DNA of 64,000 bases from Brachybacterium sp. Z12. GTDB taxonomy: Bacteria; Actinomycetota; Actinomycetes; Actinomycetales; Dermabacteraceae. The translations under genes and the position numbers were made by a program. The notes under the pieces are model-generated. The model saw only the letters and a program-made list of their open reading frames with translations, ran no database searches and had not been told where the DNA came from. Of this stretch, positions 48,227 to 56,670 are shown piece after piece. Location: positions 2,790,001-2,854,000 of the forward strand of contig NZ_CP060496.1 in NCBI RefSeq assembly GCF_014400405.1, given 5' to 3'. Positions within the stretch are counted from its first letter, which is position 1, and each line of letters begins with the position of its first letter.

Positions 48227-49054
48227 TCAGCCTTTCACGGCGCCGGCGGTCATGCCCTTGGCGAGGTTGCGCTGGACCAGCACGAAGAAGATCACCACGG
48301 GGAGCGTGATGATCGTCGAGGCGGCCATCACCGAGCCCCAGTCCGCGGTGTTCTGGGTGAAGAAGGTGCGCAGACCCACGCCGACGGTGTACTTCGAGCT
48401 GTCCTGCATGAAGGTCAGCGCGAAGATGAACTCGTTCCAGGCGGTGATGAAGGAGAACACCGAGGTCGCGACCAGCCCGGGGGCGACCAGCGGCAGCAGC
48501 ACGGAGCGGAACATGCGGAACCAGGAGGCGCCGTCGATGTACGCGGCCTCCTCCAGCTCGCGCGGGACCGCCGCGACGAAGCCGCGCAGGTTCCAGATCG
48601 CGAACGCGAGCGAGAAGCCCAGGTACACGATGATCAGGCCCAGCAGGGAGTTGAGCATGTTCAGCGTCCGCGCCTGGAGGAACAACGGGATGACCAGCGC
48701 CTCGAGCGGGACCATCTGCACCATCAGCACCATGATCAGAACCTGGGTGCGCAGGCGGAAGCGGAACCGCGCCACCGCCACCGCGGCCAGCAGCGCCACG
48801 ATCGCGGACAGCACCACGGTGCCCACGGCCACGATCACCGAGACCCGCACGTAGCGCAGGAAGCCGGCGTCGACCAGCACGTAGCGGAAGTGGTCGAGGG
48901 TGAAGCCGCTGGGCAGCAGGCTCGCTCCGCGCGAGAGGGGGCTGGTGTCCACTGCGGTGGAGACCATCCAGTAGAAGGGGAACAGGCTCAGCGACATGAG
49001 CACGACCACGCCGATCGCCTTGCCGGCCGTGGAGGCGGGGGTCCGACGGTTCAC
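48227..49054 (-). CDS. Carbohydrate ABC transporter permease, MalG type
   Basis: A 275-residue inner-membrane permease with six hydrophobic segments. The EAA loop EEAAYIDGASWFRMFRSVLLP binds the ATPase, and LTFMQDSSKYTVGVGLR is typical of sugar-1 (CUT1) MalG proteins. It begins at a GTG at 49054 that overlaps the stop of the MalF-type permease by four bases. The operon lacks its own ATPase gene, so a shared ATPase such as MsiK is likely. The sugar is inferred from nagZ and anmK just downstream. Confidence 0.92.
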   Translation of the reverse strand: MNRRTPASTAGKAIGVVVLMSLSLFPFYWMVSTAVDTSPLSRGASLLPSGFTLDHFRYVLVDAGFLRYVRVSVIVAVGTVVLSAIVALLAAVAVARFRFRLRTQVLIMVLMVQMVPLEALVIPLFLQARTLNMLNSLLGLIIVYLGFSLAFAIWNLRGFVAAVPRELEEAAYIDGASWFRMFRSVLLPLVAPGLVATSVFSFITAWNEFIFALTFMQDSSKYTVGVGLRTFFTQNTADWGSVMAASTIITLPVVIFFVLVQRNLAKGMTAGAVKG

Positions 49055-50028
49055 AGCTCCTCCTCCTTCATCAGCGTGCGGATGTAGACCACCGAGATCA
49101 CCACGAGCAGCGCCGTCAGCAGCACCGCGATCGTGGAGCCCATGCCGTACTCGCCCTGGGCGAAGGACTGGGTGTACGACCACACGCCGAGGTTCATCAC
49201 CGAGCGGGTGGTGCCGTCACCACCGGGCATCAGGAAGATCTGCACGAACACCTTGAAGTCCCAGATCGTGGAGAGGATCACGCAGACCGCGATGATGGGA
49301 CGCAGCGTGGGGACGGTGACGTTCCAGAAGCGTCCCCATGCGCTCGCGCCGTCCAGCGCGGCGGCCTCGTAGTGCTCCTGCGGGACGGTCATCAGGCCCG
49401 CCAGCATCGTCACGGCGATGAACGGGAAGCCGTGATAGACGACGTTGATCGTGGCGATCGCGTAGAAGGTCCACCGGTTGGTGAACCAGTTGTAGCTGCC
49501 CGCCTCCATGATCCCGAGCCCGTCGAGCGTCGAGATCACCAGCCCCGACTGCGGGTCGAAGAGCCAGACGAAGATGTAGGTGCCGGTCAGCGCCGGGACT
49601 GCCCAGGCGACCATGACCGCAGTGGTGGAGATCGAGCGCCACACGGTGCCCAGGGAGTTCAGGAACAGTGCGACGACGGTGCCGACGATCATCGTCAGCA
49701 CCACGCACACGACCGCGAAGCCGACGGTGTTCGGCAGCACGATCTTCCACAGGAAAGGATCCGTGAGGACCTGGATGTAGTTGTCCAGCCCCACGTAGTC
49801 GGTGTCGCCACGCAGGAGGTTGCGCAGCTCGTAGTCCTGCAGCGACAGATTCAGCACCCGCAGCATCGGCCACAGGAGCAGCACCCCGAGCACGATCAGG
49901 CCGGGGGCCAGCAGGAGCCAGGGGGCGGCGGCACGGCGGAGGCGGCGCCCCAGCGGGACGGTGCGGCGGGTGAACCCCTCCGCACCGTCCTGCCGGGTCT
50001 TCGCGCCGGCGGTCGAGGTCGGGCTCAT
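49051..50028 (-). CDS. Carbohydrate ABC transporter permease, MalF type
   Basis: A 325-residue CUT1 permease, intact. Six membrane segments start at RRAAAPWLLLAPGLIVLGVL; the EAA loop is YEAAALDGASAWGRFWNVTVP. WLFDPQSGLVISTLDGLGI is a periplasmic-face loop common to this branch. The start overlaps the end of the binding-protein gene by four bases. With the MalG-type subunit it makes the heterodimeric channel. Confidence 0.93.
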   Translation of the reverse strand: MSPTSTAGAKTRQDGAEGFTRRTVPLGRRLRRAAAPWLLLAPGLIVLGVLLLWPMLRVLNLSLQDYELRNLLRGDTDYVGLDNYIQVLTDPFLWKIVLPNTVGFAVVCVVLTMIVGTVVALFLNSLGTVWRSISTTAVMVAWAVPALTGTYIFVWLFDPQSGLVISTLDGLGIMEAGSYNWFTNRWTFYAIATINVVYHGFPFIAVTMLAGLMTVPQEHYEAAALDGASAWGRFWNVTVPTLRPIIAVCVILSTIWDFKVFVQIFLMPGGDGTTRSVMNLGVWSYTQSFAQGEYGMGSTIAVLLTALLVVISVVYIRTLMKEEEL

Positions 50029-51318
50029 TCGGAGAAGAAGCCGTCCATCTCGGCGGCGGCGGTGTCAGCCGCGTCCTGGACCGGGGTGCCCTCGAGGATG
50101 GTGCCCACCAGGGTGCTCATGGTCTTGGCGCCCTCGATCTTGCCCCAGGACGGGGTGACCGGGACGGTCTTGCCGCCCTCGGTCATCTGCTGCGCGAAGA
50201 CCGCGGTGAGCTCGTCGCCGCCCGCGACGACCTCGTCCATCGCCTCGATGGTGCCGGGGAAGTAGTTGGTCTCCTCGGCCCAGCGGGTGGCGAAGTCGCC
50301 GGTGGTGACCAGCTTGATGAGCTCGAAGGCGAGCTCGGGCTCCTGGGTCTCGGTGAAGCGGCACATCAGGGAGCCGCCGAGGAAGGACGGCGCGACGGGA
50401 CTGTCCTTGGCCGGGATGGTGAAGGCGACGAGCTTCTCCGCTAGCTCGGGGTTGTCCGCACGGATCGTGGCGGGGACCCAGGAGCCGGTGATGAACATCG
50501 GCACCTTCTCCTGGAGGAACTCGGCGAGCGCCTCGGTCTCCACCCAGGTGGTGGCTGCCGCGGTCGAGGAGTTGTGCTTCAGCGCGAGGTCCGTGTACCA
50601 GGTCAGCCCCTCGACGGCCTCCGGGGAGTTCACGGTGGCGGTCCAGGTGCCATCGGCCTCTTCGGCGATCTCGCCGCCGGCGCCCAGATGAAGGCGGCGT
50701 GGCGGAGAAGATGCTGGACCCGGGGACGGGGAAGGAGATCCAGTCCGGGTTGTGCTCCTCGAGAGTGGTGATCATCGTGAGCAGCTCGTCCCAGTTCTGC
50801 GGCTGCGAGTTCACTCCCGCCTCCTCGAGCATGTCCCGGTTGCCGAGGATCGAGCGCACACCGGCGTACCAGGGCATCCCGTACATCGCACCCTCGAGCG
50901 TGCCCGCCTCGACCAGACCCTCGACCAGGCCGTCGGCGAGGCCTGCCGCCTCGATGTCCTCGGTGAGCTCGTCCAGGCCTCCGGCGTCGGCGAACTCGGG
51001 CACCCAGGTGGTGCCGACCTCGGCGACATCGGGGCCGGTGCCGCCGGCCATGGCGGTGACGAACTTGTCGTGGGCGCCGTCCCAGGGCTGCACCTGCACA
51101 TCGAGCGTGGCGCCGGTGGCCTCGGCGAACGCGGCCTTGAGCTCCTCGATGTAGGTGTCGGCGCTGGCGTTGGTGCCCTCCATCAGCCACATGGTGATGG
51201 TCTTGCCGTCACCGTCCACCTCTCCGCCGGAGCCGCCGGAGTCGCCTCCGCAGGCGGCGAGGGCGAGGGCGGCCGAGCCTGCCGCACCAGCGGCCAGGAC
51301 GTGTCGTCGAGCGATCAT
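50025..51318 (-). CDS. Extracellular sugar-binding lipoprotein (two frameshifts)
   Basis: The solute-binding protein of the importer, about 432 residues. Signal peptide MIARRHVLAAGAAGSAALAL ends in the lipobox LAACGG, so it is a lipoprotein. The CUT1 fold shows in GPDVAEVGTTWVPEFADAGGL and MYGMPWYAGVRSILGNRDML. Two one-base losses near 50682 and 50700 disturb about 20 residues; the chain resumes as AAGGEIAEEADGTWTAT and ends DTAAAEMDGFFSE. It is the first gene of the importer operon, preceded by operator-like sequence. Confidence 0.88.
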
Positions 51319-51375
51319 GGATGACTCCTTCGTCGGTTCTCCGACTCGGCTCCACCCAGGAGACCGGCCGATGAG

Positions 51376-51420
51376 AAAACTTCATTCCAATGCGTGACGG
51401 GAGTGAAGTTACCACTTCTG
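51376..51420 (-). promoter_or_regulatory. Operator-like inverted repeats upstream of the sugar-importer operon
   Basis: Two nested inverted repeats lie 58-100 bases upstream of the binding-protein start: AACTTCA at 51378-51384 with TGAAGTT at 51404-51410, and GAAGT at 51405-51409 with ACTTC at 51414-51418 around TACC. They are AT-richer than the surrounding sequence. The position suits an RpiR-family operator. A weak -10-like TATAAC occurs at about 51462-51467 on the minus strand. The remaining part of the 51319-51631 gap holds only the hairpin at 51569-51608; I see nothing else. Confidence 0.45.
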
Positions 51421-51568
51421 GGGCGTCTTGCCATCCCCCGGGCGCTGCCGAGCTCCGACTGTTATACAACCCCCTTGCCTAATGGGCGGGGCCGCAGTCC
51501 GGGCAACCACATGCTGCGCACGGGACGGGCTGCCGCCCGCGAGGACGGCCAGGAACGTCCTCCCCGAA

Positions 51569-51608
51569 GACTGCGGGCCCGACACCATGAGGTGCCGGGC
51601 CCGCAGTC
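51569..51608 (-). terminator. Terminator hairpin downstream of the Gfo/Idh gene
   Basis: An 18-bp stem GACTGCGGGCCCGACACC with one A-C mismatch, loop ATGA, 23 bases after the stop of the oxidoreductase gene and upstream of the importer operon. It would separate the two transcripts. Confidence 0.75.
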
Positions 51609-51631
51609 GGGTCAGATCGGATCACATCGGG

Positions 51632-52922
51632 TCACTCGATGACGGTGCCCTTCGCCGCCTCCTGCGCGGCGTACAGCGCCTCGAGGTCGATCGGCTCCTG
51701 GTCCGCATCGAGGTCCTGGACCGGCAGCGGGCAGTCGCCGAGGTCGCGGATCTCGAGCCGCTCGCCGGCCTGGTTCATCGACTGGTGCGCGATGACGCCG
51801 GGCAGGGTGTAGCGGGCGGCCTGCCAGGCGTTGACCATGGGCTGCATGCCGTCGACCACCGCGCGGGCGAAGTCGTCGACCAGGAAGTGGTGGGCGCCCT
51901 CATGCCCGTTCGGCATGCCCTGGAACTCCTTGGGCAGGCGGGGCTGGTTGTGGGCGGCCGCGGCGCCGGCCACGAAGGCGTCACGCAGCGTCGGGGAGAC
52001 GTCCGCCAGGCGCGGATCATCCAGGCTCATAGTGGCCTGGGTGCTGATCAGATCGGTCACCTCGAGCACGCGCCGCTTGTCGTGCCAGTAGGTGACGTCG
52101 ATGGTCTCCTCGAAGCTCGACTCCTCGCCGAAGAAGCGGAAGCGGGACTCGCGCTTGTGGCTGGGGTAGCCCACGCGGCGCAGCTCGTTGGTGCGGAAGG
52201 CGCCGCCGTTGTCCATCCCGAACAGGGCGAAGGCGTTGGAGACGTCGTTGCCGAACATCGAGACGTCCTTGTCGAACACGCCGTCGCCGCGGGTGTCGGG
52301 ACGCCCCAGCGCCGAGACGGACACGGCGTGCCGCTCCCCCAGCACGCCGAGGATCCCGCCGATGGAGTGGGTGGGGTACAGCAGCGGCGGGTAGGAGGCG
52401 GTGGCCTTCCAGTTCTCGCCGCCGGAGTACTTGTAGGCGTCGTAGAAGCCAAGATCCATGTCGTGGACGTAGTCGCCTTCGGCGTAGAACACCTCGCCGA
52501 AGGCCGGAGCGGTGGATGCGGCGGGCCAGCACCACGGCGGCGTTGTACTGGCTGGTCTCGCCCATCATGTAGACCAGGCCTGTGCGCTGGACCTCTTCGG
52601 TGATCTGGCGGATCTCGTCCTCGTGGATCGCCATCGGCACCGCGGAGTAGACGTGCTTCCCGGCGCGCAGTGCGGCGAGCGCGTGCTCGCCGTGGGTCCA
52701 GCGCTGGGTGAAGATCGCGACGGCGTCGACGTCCGAGGCGAGCAGGTCCTCGAGGGTCTCGAAGCGCTTGGCGAATGCCACGCCCCGAGCTTCGACCGCG
52801 TCGATCCGCTCGGGGACGGAGTCGACGGCGTAGAGCGCATCGATCTCGGGGTGGGCGGCGAAGAGCTCCGCAAAGTGGGAGCCGAACTGTCCGATCCCGA
52901 CGATCCCCAGCGTGAACGACAT
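51632..52922 (-). CDS. Gfo/Idh/MocA family oxidoreductase (one frameshift)
   Basis: An NAD(P)-dependent sugar oxidoreductase of about 430 residues. The Rossmann motif GIVGIGQFGSHFAELFAAHP starts at residue 5, and AGKHVYSAVPMAIHEDE corresponds to the conserved EKP-type substrate motif, here altered (YSAVP). The frame gains one base near 52506-52510; repaired, GFGEVFYAEGDYVHDM continues the substrate domain. The gene carries an AGGAGG ribosome site embedded in an AT-rich patch. It faces the same way as the sugar-importer operon just downstream, suggesting a role in the same sugar's catabolism. Confidence 0.88.
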
Positions 52923-52930
52923 ACTTCCTC

Positions 52931-52947
52931 CTTGAAATTAAACTATG
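52931..52947 (-). promoter_or_regulatory. AT-rich operator-like patch overlapping the ribosome site
   Basis: The minus strand reads ATAGTTTAATTTCAAG immediately before the AGGAGG ribosome site of the Gfo/Idh gene. In a genome of about 70% G+C, this 14-base AT-rich stretch is unusual. It could be an RpiR-family binding site or a -10 region; position favours an operator. Confidence 0.35.
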
Positions 52948-53054
52948 GGGGAACGTTACGCCAGATCGCGACGGCGCGGCAAGCCCTCACCGGCAGCACC
53001 CGCACGACGTCCGTTCCCCTTGCCCTGCGGTGACGGCGGTCGCACACTGTCGGC

Positions 53055-53504
53055 ATGGCTGAACCGGAACCAGGCATCTCCGACATCCCTTCCTGGCGTC
53101 GCCACCACGCTGCGGCCCGCGCACACTACGACGCGGTCGCTCGGAGCGTGACGGACGCCGACGCGCCGACCCCCTCCGGCACCTGGACCGCCGCCGAGGT
53201 GCTCGCCCACGTGAGCGAGGGGCATGACGCGGCCGACGGGGAGATGGTCGATCACCTCGTCCAGCTGCAGATGCTGACACTCGATCTCGCAGTCCACACC
53301 TGGGACCTCTCACGCTCCCAGGGGCTCGAGCCCGCCACGGACGAGAACCTGCACCGAGCACTCCACGCGGCGTTCGCGCCGCACACGGCGCTCATGGCCC
53401 AGGAGGACGCCTTCGCCCCGCCGGTCCCCGTCGGCCCCGGGGCTGCGCCGCTGGAACGACTCGTCGGCCTGTGCGGCCGGGACCCGGCATGGTCCCGACC
53501 GTGA
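53055..53504 (+). CDS. Shortened TIGR03086/maleylpyruvate isomerase-fold protein
   Basis: A 149-residue protein related to the mycothiol-dependent maleylpyruvate isomerase fold. The N-terminal GTWTAAEVLAHVSEGHDAA matches the metal-binding His region, and LDLAVHTWDLSRSQGL plus PLERLVGLCGRDPAWSRP match the end of the family. Family members are usually 180-200 residues; about 40 residues between these blocks appear to be missing, without a frameshift. The C-terminus falls in a 48-base tandem repeat. It may be a shortened active protein or a decayed one. Confidence 0.65.
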   Translation: MAEPEPGISDIPSWRRHHAAARAHYDAVARSVTDADAPTPSGTWTAAEVLAHVSEGHDAADGEMVDHLVQLQMLTLDLAVHTWDLSRSQGLEPATDENLHRALHAAFAPHTALMAQEDAFAPPVPVGPGAAPLERLVGLCGRDPAWSRP

Positions 53505-53561
53505 AATCGACCCCGACCTCGATCGCGAATTCACTCGTGGTCCCGACTGTGAACCCGACCC
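53490..53561 (+). repeat. Two-copy imperfect direct repeat, 48-base period
   Basis: TGGTCCCGACCGTGAAATCG at 53490 recurs as TGGTCCCGACTGTGAACCCG at 53538, with GACCC continuing both. The first copy contains the stop codon of the shortened TIGR03086-like gene; a further GTCCTGGTCCCT pair follows to 53594. Confidence 0.6.
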
Positions 53562-53594
53562 TGGGCTGCGTCCTGGTCCCTGTGTCCTGGTCCC

Positions 53595-54923
53595 TTACAG
53601 CCGGCGCCAGCGCCCCGAGCGCCAGACGTCGCGCCACAGCGGGACCTCGCGACCCTGCGCCGACATTCTGCGCCGCAGCGTGCGGCGGGTGAGCAGCATC
53701 CCGATCACCCCGACCGCAAGCATCGGCAGCTGCACCGCGAACGCGAGCCGGAACGCTTGGAGGTCGTAGTTCCCGTCGGGCCGCAGCAGGTCCAGCACCA
53801 CGCCGATGAGCAGGATCGCGAGCAGGCCGCCGATGAAGCCGCCCATGATCACCACGCCGGTCGCGGTTCCCAGCCGGTGGCGGGCCAGGTCTGTGCGCGG
53901 GAAGTCGAAGCCGACGCTGCTGGCCGGCCCGCCGATCGAGAAGCCGGAGACCAGCACGATGAGCAGCCAGATCGGGGCCGGTCCCGGCCACAGCACCAGC
54001 GCGAGCAGGGGCACCACGATGGTGGCGACGATCAGCAGCACCAGGGTGGAGCGGCGCAGCGGGTGGCGCTGGGTGAGGGCGCCGATCAGCGGGCCGCCGA
54101 TGATGGCGACCACCACCAGCACGGTCATCACCGCCGAGGCCGCGGGCCGGCTGAGCCCCTCCCCTGCGGTGAGATACGGGTATCCCCACATCATGGAGAA
54201 GGAGATGCCCGTGAAGCCGGCGGTGAAGTGGGTGAAGAAGCCCAGCTGGGTGGAGGGGTGACGGATGATCCGCGCAAGCACCAGCGGGATCTTGGTGAGG
54301 TCCTGCTTCACCCGCGGGCGAGGAATACCGGGCGGGGTCGCCCGCACCACCAGCAGGGCCAGCATCGCGGCGACCGCGCTCACGGAGGCGGCCGAGGTGA
54401 AGGCTGTGCTCCAGCCGGCAATGGTCAGCACGGCCACGAAGGGCACTGCCGAGGCGATCTGCCCGACCTGCCCGAGGATGCCGGTCAGCTGGGTGAGGAC
54501 CGGGACCCGCGCCGCGGGGAACCAGGCCGGGACCAGTCGGATCGCGCTGGAGAAGGTCAGCGCATCGCCCGCGCCGAGGATGATGCGGGCCCCCATCGCG
54601 ACGCCGATGGTCTCCGTCTGGGCCATCAGCAGCTGCCCGCCGCCCATCAGGAGCGCCCCAGCGACGAGGGTGACGCGGGAACCGTAACGGTCCAGCAGCA
54701 GCCCGGCGGGGATCTGACAGATCGCGTAGACGGCCAGCTGCAGCACCACGAAGGTGGAGACGATGGTGGCGGAAGCGCCGAAGCGTTCGGTGGCCTCGAG
54801 CCCGGCGACCCCCATCGTGGTGCGCTGCAGGACCGCGATCGAGTAGGCGGTCACCGCAGCGACCCACACCACGTAGGCGCGGGCCCCGCCGAGGACGGGG
54901 GCGGGCGCGGCGGGGGTGCTCAT
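53595..54923 (-). CDS. MFS transporter
   Basis: A 442-residue major facilitator with 12 hydrophobic segments. The loop 2-3 motif is GLLLDRYGSRVTLVAGALL; motif 5-like LGAGDALTFSSAIRLVPAWF lies in the first half. It is intact and starts at the ATG at 54923. It has the look of the nitrate/nitrite or sugar-phosphate/anion branch, but no substrate is evident. It is divergent from the trp leader. Confidence 0.88.
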   Translation of the reverse strand: MSTPAAPAPVLGGARAYVVWVAAVTAYSIAVLQRTTMGVAGLEATERFGASATIVSTFVVLQLAVYAICQIPAGLLLDRYGSRVTLVAGALLMGGGQLLMAQTETIGVAMGARIILGAGDALTFSSAIRLVPAWFPAARVPVLTQLTGILGQVGQIASAVPFVAVLTIAGWSTAFTSAASVSAVAAMLALLVVRATPPGIPRPRVKQDLTKIPLVLARIIRHPSTQLGFFTHFTAGFTGISFSMMWGYPYLTAGEGLSRPAASAVMTVLVVVAIIGGPLIGALTQRHPLRRSTLVLLIVATIVVPLLALVLWPGPAPIWLLIVLVSGFSIGGPASSVGFDFPRTDLARHRLGTATGVVIMGGFIGGLLAILLIGVVLDLLRPDGNYDLQAFRLAFAVQLPMLAVGVIGMLLTRRTLRRRMSAQGREVPLWRDVWRSGRWRRL

Positions 54924-55182
54924 GGTGGTCCTTCGTGGAGGTGGGGAGGGGTCTGGGGCAGTCGGACCGGGCACCTCGGGCGCCCTTCCCGCAGCGGCAG
55001 GGACCCGACCGCTCCCGAGGCTATCGACGCCAGCGGCCGGAGTGGTAGTGGTGTCCGCCCCTTGCCGCCGGTGAGAACCGTCGTCCCCCCTGGCTCACGA
55101 TCCCCTCCCCGGCGCAGGCCCTCACGATCCACAGGCCGGACCGTGCCTCACGACGGCTCCACCGCGGGCTATCGTTCCTGCC

Positions 55183-55218
55183 ATGCGCCTCGCGACGATC
55201 AGCTGGTGGACCGCCTGA
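55183..55218 (+). CDS. trpL: trp leader peptide with tandem Trp codons
   Basis: An 11-residue peptide MRLATISWWTA encoded at 55183-55218, ending TGA. The two adjacent TGG codons (55204-55209) are the sensor: ribosome stalling there when Trp-tRNA is scarce changes the RNA fold downstream. Followed by attenuator stems and trpB. The match to the classic trp leader layout is direct evidence; regulation is known for the family. Confidence 0.88.
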   Translation: MRLATISWWTA

Positions 55219-55278
55219 GGGCGGTCCCCTGTCGCATGCGCTGACACAGAAGCCGCCCGCTGCCGGGCGGCTTCTTCC
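55208..55278 (+). promoter_or_regulatory. trp attenuator (pause, antiterminator, terminator)
   Basis: Pause stem GGACCGCC 55208-55215 with GGCGGTCC 55220-55227. The terminator stem is GAAGCCGCCCG 55249-55259 with CGGGCGGCTTC 55264-55274 and a short TTCC tail. GGGCGG at 55219-55224 can instead pair with CCGCCC near 55253-55258, forming the antiterminator. The pause stem overlaps the end of the leader peptide, as expected for stalling at the Trp codons. Confidence 0.85.
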
Positions 55279-55323
55279 TGCAACGGAGCAGCCCGGGACG
55301 GGCCCGTACCCCTGAGGATCCTC

Positions 55324-56629
55324 ATGACCGCCATCGCCCCGCACACGGCACCCTCGGCAGACCCTTCGTCGGCCGCCCCCGCACCCTCGCCGAGGCCACC
55401 GACCTCACCCGCTCCCCGCAGTTCGTCGGCAACTCCGGCGGCCGCTTCGGGCAGTACGGCGGCGCGATCCTGCCGCCGCCGCTGGTGGGCCCGATGGCAG
55501 AGGTCGCCTCGGCCTACGAGGAGGCCCGTCACGACCCGGAGTTCTATGCCGAGTACACGCGCCTGCTGCGCGACTACGTGGGCCGTCCCTCCCCGATCTC
55601 CCCGCGGATCGTCTCTCCGACAGCCTCGGCGGGGCCCGCATCCATCTCAAGCGCGAGGATCTGAACCACACCGGCGCGCACAAGATCAACCACACCGTCG
55701 GCGAGGCGCTGCTGGCGAAGCGGATGGGCAAGCGCACCCTGATCGCGGAGACCGGCGCTGGTCAGCACGGGGTGGCGCTCGCGACGGCCGCTGCGCTGGT
55801 GGGGCTCGAGTGCGAGATCCACATGGGTGCGGTGGACGTCGCCAAGCAGCACCCAAATGTGGTGCGGATGCGCCTGCTGGGCGCGAAGGTGGTCTCCGTC
55901 GAGGCTGGTCAGCAGACCCTCAAGGAGGCCGTGGACTCTGCCTTCGGCGTCTACGCCGCGGATCCGGAGCGGTACCTCTTCGCGATCGGTTCCGTGGTGG
56001 GCCCGGCCCCGTTCCCGGATCTGGTGCGCGACTTCCAGTCCGTCGTGGGCCGCGAGACCCGCGCCCAGTTCCTGGCCGCGCATGGCCGCCTGCCCGATGC
56101 GGTGATCGCCTCGGTGGGCGGGGGCTCGAACGCGATGGGCGCCTTCACCGCCTACCTCGAGGACCCGGGCGTCCGCCTGATCGGTGTGGAGCCGGGTGGT
56201 CAGGGCGATGAGCCCGGCCAGCACGCGGCCACGATGACCTTCGGCCGCCCCGGGATGCTGCACGGGATGGAGACCCTCGTCCTCCAGGACGAGGCGGGCG
56301 ATCCTGGCGAGGTCCATTCGATCGCCTCGGGCCTGGACTACCCCGGCGTGGGCCCGCAGCACGTGCACCTGCGCGACGCGGGCCGGGTGGAGTACGTCAA
56401 GGAGGGCGACGACGCGGTGCTGGATGCCTTCCAGCGGCTCAGCCGCACCGAGGGCATCATCCCGGCGCTGGAATCTGCCCACGCCCTGGCCCGCGCGATC
56501 CGCCTCGCCCCCACGCTGCCCGCGGAGACGAACCTGCTGGTGAACCTCTCCGGCCGCGGCGACAAGGACATCGACTACGTGGCCGAGAAGCTCGGGATGA
56601 GCGGGGAGGCCGACGAGGTGGTGCGCTGA
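55324..56629 (+). CDS. trpB: Tryptophan synthase beta chain (two frameshifts)
   Basis: PLP enzyme that joins indole with serine to tryptophan. About 436 residues. Repairs at 55362-55364 (one C lost) and 55601-55604 (one C lost) give [40 protein letters not shown], then [20 protein letters not shown] and the PLP lysine in [49 protein letters not shown] and [15 protein letters not shown] follow, the last being the Ser-binding end. The trpA gene is absent; the gene stands alone behind its leader. Confidence 0.92.
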
Positions 56630-56670
56630 GGCGCGCCGCGCCGGCGGCGGTCTGACGATCCTGCCGGGCC

